Source: Maricaulis sp965242785 (GTDB lineage Bacteria > Pseudomonadota > Alphaproteobacteria > Caulobacterales > Maricaulaceae). Taken from it: 64,000 nucleotides of DNA. The stretch is from positions 558,001 to 622,000 of the forward strand of contig CBDETA010000003.1 of assembly GCA_965242785.1 (NCBI GenBank), in the 5' to 3' direction. Position numbers and translations under genes: made by a program. The notes beneath the pieces are model-generated. The model searched no databases, had not been told where the DNA came from, and saw only the letters and a program-made list of their open reading frames with translations. This document shows, one piece after another, positions 49,443-58,340 of this stretch. Each line of letters starts with the position of its first letter. Positions within the stretch are counted from its first letter, which is position 1.

Positions 49443-51340
49443 CACGCCAGCACGCCCTTGGTCGACGGCAAGGCCTCGCCTTCCTTGCGCACCGCACCGC
49501 GCAGCGCCCGGCCGAAGGCCTTGAAACAGCTTTCCACCATGTGGTGAGCATTCTCGCCCTCCACTTTCACATGGATTGCCGCGCCCAGGCTTTCCGCGAT
49601 CGAGCGGAAGGCGTGCGCCGTCATCTCGACCGGAAACCCGCCAACGCTCTCGCCGGGGATTTCACCCTCGAATTTCGCAAAGGGCCGCCCGGACAGATCG
49701 ATCCAGACCGAGGCCCGGCTCTCATCCATCGGCAATTCAAAGCCGAAACGCGCAATTCCGCGCTTGTCGCCCAGCGCCTCGCGCAGGGCCTCGCCGAAGG
49801 TCAGGCAGACATCCTCGATGGTGTGGTGGGCATCGATGTGGAGATCGCCTTCCACCGCCACATCCAGCGCTATCCCGCCATGCCGGGCAATCTGGTCCAG
49901 CATGTGGTCGAAATAGCCCACACCGGTCTCGATCCGGTTCGGGCCCTCGCGATCCAGATTGACCGTCACGGTGACATCGGTCTCCGCCGTCTTGCGCCGC
50001 CGGCTTCCAGCGCGCGGACGCGGTGCCGAGGCCGCCGTCTCCAGGCTTTCCGCACGTTCGCGGCGCAGCCGCATCGCCGTGGCGTGCGCCTCCAGGCCTT
50101 CCAGCGCGGCCAGTCGCTCCACTGTCGGCGCCAGCGCCAGCGCGCCCTTCGCGCTCGCGCGCAGGATCGTCGTCGTCTTCTGGAAGGCCTCCACCGTCAC
50201 GCCGCCATAGGCCCGCCCGGCACCCGAGGTCGGCAGGGTGTGATTGGGGCCGGCGGCATAATCGCCCGCCGCTTCCGGCGTCCAGGCACCGATGAAGATC
50301 GAACCGGCGTGGCGCACCAGAGCGGCCAGACGCTCCGCGGCATCCAGCTGCAGGATCAGGTGTTCCGGCGCATAGGCATTGGCCACTTCGGCTGCTTCGG
50401 CCAGATCCGCGCAGATCACGGTGCAGGAGGCGTCCAGCGCCTTGCGGGCGATGTCCGCCCGCGGCAGTTCTGCCAACTGGCGCTCGGTTTCGGCCAGCAC
50501 GCGGTCACGCGTCGCCGCATCGAAGCACACCAGCACAACCTGTGCCGACGGATCGTGCTCGGCCTGGCTCAGGAGATCGCTGGCAACAAAGGCCGCGTCC
50601 GCACCCTCATCGGCGATGATCATGACTTCCGACGGTCCCGCTGGCAGGTCGATGGCCGGTCCGCCCGGCAGACCCGCGACATAGGCTTTTGCCGCCGCGA
50701 CATAGGCATTGCCCGGCCCGAAAATCTTGTCGGCCCGCGGCAGGCCGGCTGTTCCGGTCGCCAGGGCCGCAATCGCCTGCGCCCCGCCGAGGGCATAGAC
50801 CTCGTCCAGACCCAGAAGGCTCGCGGTCGCCAGCAGGGCCGGATTGACCCCGCCCTCGCCATTGGGCGGCGCGACAACGACGATGCGCGGCACACCGGCC
50901 AGCTGGGCCGGTACCGCCAGCATGATCAGCGTCGACACCAGCGGCGCGCTGCCCGCCGGCACATAAAGCGCTGCGACATCGACCGGCGTTGCCCGGCGGG
51001 AGGCATTGACGCCCGGCCAGGTCTCCACCGAATAGGACGCATAGCCCTGACGCACGTGAAAGCGCCGCACGGCATCGGCCGCCGCCTTCACCGCCTCGGC
51101 ATCGGCCGGATCCATGGCCGCCCGCGCCGCGTCCAGCGCCGCAGCCGGCACCCGGAAATCCTCCGGCGCGAACCCGTCCAGTCTTTGGGCATAGGCCCGC
51201 ACGGCTTCACCGCCGCGCGCGCGCACGGCATCCACAATCTCGCGCGCGGCCTGGTCGGCGGTTCCCGTTTCAACGGGTCTGGCCAGCGCCTTGCGGCGCG
51301 CCTCGGGCGATGCGTCTTTCCAGATCAGAGTGTTCAGCAT
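49442..51340 (-). CDS. hisDB: Fused histidinol dehydrogenase / imidazoleglycerol-phosphate dehydratase
   Basis: One 632-residue frame joins two his enzymes. Residues ~1-427 are HisD (histidinol to histidine, NAD+, zinc), with YVPAGSAPLVSTLIMLAVPA, GGAQAIAALATGT, FGPGNAYVAAAK, PAGPSEVMIIAD, SQAEHD and YAPEHLIL. A basic, Ala/Pro/Arg-rich linker (~428-448) follows. Residues ~449-632 are the HisB dehydratase (IGPD), with GVGYFDHMLDQIARHGG, DLHIDAHHTIEDVCLTFG and GENAHHMVESCFKAFGRALR. No HolPase domain and no hisC lie between, unlike the D-C-B order of enteric-type operons. The start ATG at 51340 is 10 bases after hisG. Key residues of both enzymes are present, so both should work. Confidence 0.92.
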   Translation of the reverse strand: MLNTLIWKDASPEARRKALARPVETGTADQAAREIVDAVRARGGEAVRAYAQRLDGFAPEDFRVPAAALDAARAAMDPADAEAVKAAADAVRRFHVRQGYASYSVETWPGVNASRRATPVDVAALYVPAGSAPLVSTLIMLAVPAQLAGVPRIVVVAPPNGEGGVNPALLATASLLGLDEVYALGGAQAIAALATGTAGLPRADKIFGPGNAYVAAAKAYVAGLPGGPAIDLPAGPSEVMIIADEGADAAFVASDLLSQAEHDPSAQVVLVCFDAATRDRVLAETERQLAELPRADIARKALDASCTVICADLAEAAEVANAYAPEHLILQLDAAERLAALVRHAGSIFIGAWTPEAAGDYAAGPNHTLPTSGAGRAYGGVTVEAFQKTTTILRASAKGALALAPTVERLAALEGLEAHATAMRLRRERAESLETAASAPRPRAGSRRRKTAETDVTVTVNLDREGPNRIETGVGYFDHMLDQIARHGGIALDVAVEGDLHIDAHHTIEDVCLTFGEALREALGDKRGIARFGFELPMDESRASVWIDLSGRPFAKFEGEIPGESVGGFPVEMTAHAFRSIAESLGAAIHVKVEGENAHHMVESCFKAFGRALRGAVRKEGEALPSTKGVLA

Positions 51341-51350
51341 GGATCGACCC

Positions 51351-52235
51351 TCAGGCGAGCATTTTCTCGATGGGCAGGACAAGAATTGCGCGCGCGCCCT
51401 CGCGTTCCAGGGCCTCCAGGGTTTCCCAGAACACCCGCTCACGGCAGACCGCATGCAGGGCCACCACATCATCCCGGCCCGCCACCTGGGCAATCGTCGG
51501 GGCATCGGCGCCCGGCAGCAGGCTGCGGATGGCGTCCAGCCGATCCTTGGGTGCGTTGAGCATGATGTATTTGGTCTGGGCGCTGGCGATCACGCCCTCG
51601 GCCCGCCGCATCAGCACACGGGCCACGGCATCGTTCTCGGGATCGCGCCCGACCTTGCGCCGGATCAGCACGGCCTCGCTCTGCAACACGGTCTCGAAGG
51701 CCACCAGCCCGTTGGCCTGCAGCGTGGCGCCGGACGACACCAGATCGCAGATCGCATCGGCAATCCGCAGGCGCGGCGCCACTTCGACCGAGCCGCGCAT
51801 TTCCACGATCTCGGCCTCGATACCGCGGTCCGCCAGGAATTTGGCGGTCAGCGCCGGATAGGAGGTGGCCACCGCCTTGCCCGCCAGATCCTCCACCGAA
51901 CGGATATCCCCGCCCTGGGTCGCGGCCAGTTTCAGCGTGCAGCCCGCGAAACCCAGCCGCAACGCCACATCCAGTTCGCGCGCCCGCCCACCGGCCGCCT
52001 GTTCCTCGCGCAGCACATTCTCGCCGACAATCCCGTAGTCGCACGCCCCGGAGGCGACGAAATTGGGAATATCGTCATCGCGCACCAGCATCAGGTCGAC
52101 CGCCATGTTCTCGGCCCGCTGGTGCAGCTTGTCACGGCCATAGGCAAAGCGCAGCCCGCAGCGCTTGAGGAGATCCATTCCGCCTTCAGCCAGGCGGCCC
52201 TTGCTTTGAACGGCAATACGCAAACGCGATGTCAC
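51351..52235 (-). CDS. hisG: ATP phosphoribosyltransferase, long form
   Basis: First, feedback-regulated step of histidine synthesis. The 294-residue length and a C-terminal region (about 220-294) with ARVLMRRAEGVIASAQTKYIMLNAPKDRLDAIRSLLPGADAPTI mark the long form with its own regulatory domain, which needs no HisZ. The catalytic core has IAVQSKGRLAEGGMDLL, DYGIVGENVL and DAICDLVSSGATLQANGL. A GTG start overlaps the hisR stop by four bases. Many alphaproteobacteria have the short form with HisZ instead. Confidence 0.94.
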   Translation of the reverse strand: MTSRLRIAVQSKGRLAEGGMDLLKRCGLRFAYGRDKLHQRAENMAVDLMLVRDDDIPNFVASGACDYGIVGENVLREEQAAGGRARELDVALRLGFAGCTLKLAATQGGDIRSVEDLAGKAVATSYPALTAKFLADRGIEAEIVEMRGSVEVAPRLRIADAICDLVSSGATLQANGLVAFETVLQSEAVLIRRKVGRDPENDAVARVLMRRAEGVIASAQTKYIMLNAPKDRLDAIRSLLPGADAPTIAQVAGRDDVVALHAVCRERVFWETLEALEREGARAILVLPIEKMLA

Positions 52236-52549
52236 TGGTCCTGCTCCTTCAGGCGATCAAGTACGGTGCGGTAGCCCTGCCAGGGCTCCTGGCTCAGAAA
52301 CCGCGACACACGCGTCACCGTCGTGGTGGACGCGCCGGTCAGTTCGGCGATTTCGCGGTAGGAATGCTCGCCCGCATCCAGCAGGCGAGCCACGCGCCAG
52401 CGCTCGACCAGGGTGCGGATTTCCCCGGGGGTCAGAAGATCGCGAAGAAAGCGATCCATTTCTGCCCGGTCCTTCAGGGTCAGCAGGGCATCGCACAGGG
52501 GCGACAGATCGGGTGCGGTGCTGCGGGTCGGTTCTGAGGTTTCAGCCAT
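52232..52549 (-). CDS. hisR: Trp-repressor-family regulator of the his operon (YerC/YecD type)
   Basis: DNA-binding protein of 105 residues in the TrpR superfamily. The core DRFLRDLLTPGEIRTLVERWRVARLLDAGEHSYREIAELTGASTTTVTRVSRFL contains the helix-turn-helix (about residues 65-85). Relatives upstream of his operons in gammaproteobacteria are predicted histidine repressors (HisR). The ATG at 52549 follows GGAGAG. It is translationally coupled to hisG, and a perfect palindrome stands 30 bases upstream, fitting autoregulation of the whole operon. Confidence 0.85.
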   Translation of the reverse strand: MAETSEPTRSTAPDLSPLCDALLTLKDRAEMDRFLRDLLTPGEIRTLVERWRVARLLDAGEHSYREIAELTGASTTTVTRVSRFLSQEPWQGYRTVLDRLKEQDQ

Positions 52550-52578
52550 ATCAAGCTCTCCTTGAGCGTCGATATAGC

Positions 52579-52596
52579 GTGTTAGCGCGCTAACAC
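52579..52596. promoter_or_regulatory. Perfect 18-base palindrome, probable HisR operator
   Basis: GTGTTAGCG / CGCTAACAC with no spacer, 30 bases upstream of the hisR start codon. Its symmetry, length and place are those of a TrpR-family operator. It could also affect the divergent ArsR gene, whose start is 110 bases away. Confidence 0.75.
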
Positions 52597-52705
52597 AATA
52601 CCCCAGCTGCATCCCGGGCCGCCAACTCCGGCTCTTTCACCGGGTAGACGGGCAGCGGCCCAGCGCTTATGTACTTGCAGAGTTCTGAAACTAAGCGATA
52701 CACCC

Positions 52706-53002
52706 ATGCAGCTCAAAGACATGCAGCCCGTGGCCGAGGATGTGGCCGATCTGATGAAGACGCTGGCCCATTCCGGGCGGCTGATGGCGCTGTGCGCGCT
52801 GACCGAGGGTGAACGGTCGGTGGGCGAGCTGGCCGAGCAGCTGGGGATGCGCACCCAGGCGATGTCTCAGCAGCTCGCCATCCTGCGCAACAAGGGCCTG
52901 GTGAAGACCCGGCGTGAGGGTCAGACGATCCACTACGCCCTTGCGGACGACAAGATCCGGGCCGTGATGTCGACCCTCTACGCCACCTATTGCCGCGCCT
53001 AG
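52706..53002 (+). CDS. ArsR-family regulator, probable persulfide sensor (BigR/SqrR-like)
   Basis: Winged-helix repressor of 98 residues. It has LMKTLAHSGRLMALCALTEGERSVGELAEQLGMRTQAMSQQLAILRNKGLVKTRREGQTIHYALAD spread over residues 17-81. Only two cysteines are present, Cys30 in the second helix and Cys96 at the end of the last helix, the pair that forms a di- or polysulfide link in BigR and SqrR. There is no metal motif of ArsR/SmtB type. The genes just downstream (rhodanese, persulfide dioxygenase, SulP) fit a sulfide-stress regulon. It converges on the rhodanese gene with a four-base overlap. Confidence 0.82.
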   Translation: MQLKDMQPVAEDVADLMKTLAHSGRLMALCALTEGERSVGELAEQLGMRTQAMSQQLAILRNKGLVKTRREGQTIHYALADDKIRAVMSTLYATYCRA

Positions 53003-53526
53003 GCGGGACGGAAGCCCAGGGCCAGGAACACCCGGCTGGCAGGGCAAAAACCGGTGAACGCCGCCTGCAGCAGCATCGTGCTGACGGCTGCTGCCCCCAG
53101 CATCCACCAGGGCGAGAACACCGCGGCCAGTCCCAGGAATACCAGCACGAAGGCCGAGGCCATCGCCATCACCGCCTGCTGGACGGTCATGCCCGGCTTG
53201 CTGTCGCCCGCCGTCGCCGTGGACAGACCGGCCCGCTTCCAGGCCTGGATGCCACCCTTGAGATGTCCGGCCGGCTGCACCCCGGCTTCGCGGCACGCAT
53301 TGAAGGCGCGTTCCGAACGCGCACCGGATCCGCAATGCAGGATCACCGGGCGACCATCGCTCTGCGGCAGACGCGCCGGATCGAAATCGGACAGCGAACA
53401 CAGGATCGAACCGGGAATGCGTTCGGCCGCATGCTCTGCGGCCTCGCGGACATCCACCAGGACACAGCGGCCCGCTTCCAGCTCGGCCTGCAACTCGTGT
53501 GGTTCAAAATTCCGCAACTCTGTCAT
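52999..53526 (-). CDS. Rhodanese-domain protein with C-terminal membrane helices
   Basis: A 175-residue fusion. Residues 1-100 are a rhodanese domain with VLVDVREAAEHAAERIPGS and the active cysteine Cys65 in LHCGSGARSERAF; residues 110-175 are a DUF2892-like segment with two membrane helices and the FTGFCPASRVFLALGFRPA ending. It probably carries sulfane sulfur at the inner membrane face. The ATG at 53526 has GGAG six bases upstream; longer frames run through the AT-rich promoter region. It is divergent from the dioxygenase gene. Confidence 0.87.
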   Translation of the reverse strand: MTELRNFEPHELQAELEAGRCVLVDVREAAEHAAERIPGSILCSLSDFDPARLPQSDGRPVILHCGSGARSERAFNACREAGVQPAGHLKGGIQAWKRAGLSTATAGDSKPGMTVQQAVMAMASAFVLVFLGLAAVFSPWWMLGAAAVSTMLLQAAFTGFCPASRVFLALGFRPA

Positions 53527-53559
53527 ATTCATCTCCATTCCTGCCTCTGGCCCGACCGG

Positions 53560-53640
53560 CCATGTTTCGAGCCTGATATATGCGTAGTTGCATAGTTTTG
53601 CAAATATATTATATGTCCGGGTAAGACCCATATATGAGAC
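53560..53640. promoter_or_regulatory. AT-rich divergent promoter with several dyads
   Basis: Between the rhodanese and dioxygenase genes are TATGC-GTAGTT-GCATA (53579-53594), TTTGCAAA (53597-53604) and an ATATG / CATAT pair enclosing GGGT-AAG-ACCC (53611-53633). The segment is much richer in A+T than its surroundings. Good candidate for binding by the nearby ArsR protein. Confidence 0.55.
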
Positions 53641-53663
53641 ATACACAGAAAAAGGGCTTCCCG

Positions 53664-54533
53664 ATGTCGCAAAGTCCCGAAATCAAAGCCTTCTTCGACG
53701 CTGACACCTATACGGTCAGCTATGTCGTTTCCGACCCGGAAACCCGGCGGGCCGCCATCATCGACAGCGTGCTGGACTTCGATTCCGCTTCGGGCCGCAC
53801 CTCGACCCGGTCGGCTGACCAGATCATCGAGCATGTCCGCGCACGCCAGCTGACGGTCGACTGGATCCTGGAAACCCATGTCCATGCCGATCACCTCTCT
53901 GCCGCGCCCTATCTGCAAAAACAGCTCGGCGGCACGATCGGCATCGGCAATCACGTCACCCATGTCCAGGCCGTGTTCGGTGACCTCTTCGATGCCGAAC
54001 CGGAGTTCGCTCGCGACGGGTCCCAGTTCGGGCATCTGTTCGAAGATGGCGAGACATTTTCCATCGGCAATCTCCAGGCCGACGCGATCTGGACCCCCGG
54101 GCACACACCGGCCTGCATGGTCTACCACATCGCCGACACGGCTTTCGTCGGCGATACGCTCTTCATGCCGGATTTTGGCACCGCGCGATGCGATTTTCCC
54201 GGTGGGGATGCGGCGACGCTCTATCGCTCGGTCCAGAAAATCTACGCCCTGCCGGACGAGACCCGTCTCTTCATGTGTCATGACTACAAGGCGCCCGGAC
54301 GCGATCATTTCGCCTGGGAAACAACGGTCGGCGCGCAAAAGGCCGGAAACATCCACCTCAATGCCGCCACATCCGAAGCCGATTTCGTCAAGATGCGCAC
54401 CGAGCGCGACGCCAGCCTGGACATGCCCCGACTGATCCTGCCCTCGGTGCAGATCAACATGCGCGCCGGCCACCTGCCGCCGCCGGCGCCCAATGGCGTT
54501 CGCTATCTCAAACTACCGCTCGATGCCGTCTGA
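53664..54533 (+). CDS. Metallo-beta-lactamase-fold persulfide dioxygenase (ETHE1/Blh-like)
   Basis: Oxidises glutathione persulfide to sulfite in the characterised family. The 289 residues have the metal motif THVHADHLSAA (His72, His74, Asp76, His77), the next ligand in TPGHTPACMVYHI, and GTARCDFPGGDAATLYRSVQKIYALPDETRLFMCHDYKAPGRD, the block that distinguishes persulfide dioxygenases. ATG at 53664 is chosen; an ATG at 53634 lies in the promoter region. SulP starts within its last codons. Confidence 0.88.
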   Translation: MSQSPEIKAFFDADTYTVSYVVSDPETRRAAIIDSVLDFDSASGRTSTRSADQIIEHVRARQLTVDWILETHVHADHLSAAPYLQKQLGGTIGIGNHVTHVQAVFGDLFDAEPEFARDGSQFGHLFEDGETFSIGNLQADAIWTPGHTPACMVYHIADTAFVGDTLFMPDFGTARCDFPGGDAATLYRSVQKIYALPDETRLFMCHDYKAPGRDHFAWETTVGAQKAGNIHLNAATSEADFVKMRTERDASLDMPRLILPSVQINMRAGHLPPPAPNGVRYLKLPLDAV

Positions 54534-56289
54534 TCCGCTCATCACCCGGTTGAGCCGTTTTCTTCCGGTTCTCGACTGGCTGCGGACCTATGACCGGGCC
54601 ACATTTTCGGCCGACTTGCTGGCAGCGGTCGTCACCACGGTCCTGCTGATCCCGCAAAGCCTGGCCTACGCCCTGCTCGCCGGACTGCCGCCCCAAGCCG
54701 GCCTCTACGCCTCAATCACCCCGCTGATCGCCTATGCCCTGTTCGGCTCCAGCCGGGTACTGGCTGTCGGACCGGTCGCCGTGATTTCCCTGATGACGGC
54801 CGCCGCGATCGGCTCGCTGGGGCTGACCGATCCAGAAGAGATCATGGCTGCGGCCGGTGCACTGGCCCTTCTGTCCGCCGCCTTCCTGATCCTCTTCGGA
54901 CTGTTCCGCCTGGGCAGTGTCAGCAATTTCCTCAGCCGGCCGGTGGTGCACGCCTTCATCACGGCCTCCACCGTGCTGATCATCGCCAGCCAGCTGCGCC
55001 ACATCCTGGGCATCGACATGCATGGCGCGACCATCCCGGAACTCGCCGTCACCTTCTTCGCCGGAATGTCCCAATTCCAGTGGACGGCCCTGGCCATGGG
55101 CGTGGGCAGTCTGGTCTTCCTGATCGGCGCCCGCTCCGGCCTGCCGCTCTTGCTGCAGCGGATCGGCCTGCCGGCCGGGCTCGCCACCAGCCTCGTGCGC
55201 GCAGCACCGGCTGTCCTCGTCCTGGCCACGACCTTGCTGACCTGGGGCCTCGACCTCAATGGTCGCACCGGCCTGCCCATCGTCGGCAGCCTGCCATCGG
55301 GCCTGCCGCCCTTCGCCTTTCCCTGGGTGGACCTGGCGACCTGGCGGGCCCTGATCGGACCGGCCGCCCTGATCTCGCTGGTCGGATTCGTGGAGAGTGT
55401 TTCGGTCGGCCAGTCGCTGGCTGCCAAGCACCGCGAACATATCCAGCCGGACCGCGAACTCTTCGGCCTGGGTGCTGCCAATGCAGCTGCCGCCTTCACG
55501 GGCGGCTATCCGGTCACGGGCGGGTTTGCCCGCTCGGTCGTCAATGACGCGGCCGGTGCCCGCACGCCGCTGGCGGGAATATTCACCGCGATCTTCATCC
55601 TGGGCGTCGCCGCCTTCCTGACCCCGGCCTTCCACTTTCTGCCCAAGGCCGCCCTCGCCGCCACCATCCTGGCCGCGATCTGGAAGCTCGCCGATATCCG
55701 GGAAACCCTGGAAGCCTGGCACTATGACCGCTCCGACGGGGCTGCCGCCTTTCTGACCCTGTTCGGGGTGATGTTCCTGGGGGTCGAGCTGGGTCTGACC
55801 CTGGGCGTAGCGGTCTCCGTCGCCCTCATTCTCCAGCGCACGATGAAGCCGCACTGGGCGCATCTCGGCCAGGTGCCGGGCACGCATCATTTCCGCAATG
55901 TCGACCGGCATGACGTGATCGTCTCGCCGCACGTCTATTCCCTGCGGATCGACAGCGCGCTCTATTTTGCCAATGCCCGCTTCCTGGAAGACCTGATCGC
56001 CCGGCTCGCCGCGGAATGTCCGGACACGACTGACATCGTGCTGATGTTCCCGGCGGTCAATTTCGTTGACGCCAGCGCGCTGGGCTCGCTGCGCGAGATC
56101 AATTCCCGCCTCAAGGACGCCGGCGTCCGTCTGCATCTGTCGGAAGTCAAAGGGCCTGTTGCCGACGGTCTGATCAAGGCCGGCCTGTTCGAGGATCTGA
56201 CCGGCGAGGTCTTCCTGTCGCATTACGCGGCGATGCGCACGCTCGACCCCGAAACCACGCTTCGCGCCGAGGGCGTCGGGCCGCGCTGA
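54523..56289 (+). CDS. SulP-family anion permease with STAS domain
   Basis: Inner membrane transporter of 588 residues. It has the SulP signature region AAVVTTVLLIPQSLAYALLAGLPPQAGLYASITPLIAYALFGSSR split over the first helices, about 12 membrane segments, and a C-terminal cytoplasmic STAS domain (from ~455) with DIVLMFPAVNFVDASALGSLREINSRL. Likely exports or imports sulfate or sulfite. Its ATG overlaps the dioxygenase stop by 11 bases, so the two are coupled, consistent with removing oxidised sulfur. Confidence 0.9.
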   Translation: MPSDPLITRLSRFLPVLDWLRTYDRATFSADLLAAVVTTVLLIPQSLAYALLAGLPPQAGLYASITPLIAYALFGSSRVLAVGPVAVISLMTAAAIGSLGLTDPEEIMAAAGALALLSAAFLILFGLFRLGSVSNFLSRPVVHAFITASTVLIIASQLRHILGIDMHGATIPELAVTFFAGMSQFQWTALAMGVGSLVFLIGARSGLPLLLQRIGLPAGLATSLVRAAPAVLVLATTLLTWGLDLNGRTGLPIVGSLPSGLPPFAFPWVDLATWRALIGPAALISLVGFVESVSVGQSLAAKHREHIQPDRELFGLGAANAAAAFTGGYPVTGGFARSVVNDAAGARTPLAGIFTAIFILGVAAFLTPAFHFLPKAALAATILAAIWKLADIRETLEAWHYDRSDGAAAFLTLFGVMFLGVELGLTLGVAVSVALILQRTMKPHWAHLGQVPGTHHFRNVDRHDVIVSPHVYSLRIDSALYFANARFLEDLIARLAAECPDTTDIVLMFPAVNFVDASALGSLREINSRLKDAGVRLHLSEVKGPVADGLIKAGLFEDLTGEVFLSHYAAMRTLDPETTLRAEGVGPR

Positions 56290-56384
56290 GGCAAAGGGGC
56301 TGCATCGCCCGGATTGGTCTGATTGCCAGCGCTTGCTGAATCGCTATCGTTCCGGTCCCGCCCGACATCAAAGGGGAGATATTG

Positions 56385-58340
<1,956 letters not shown>

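Noticed and set aside
48869..51559. An 896-codon open frame on the plus strand
   Set aside because: Antisense to hisH and the hisDB fusion; Arg/His/Pro-rich without a fold.
54712..56223. A 503-codon open frame on the minus strand
   Set aside because: Antisense to the SulP permease; no motif and shadow-type composition.
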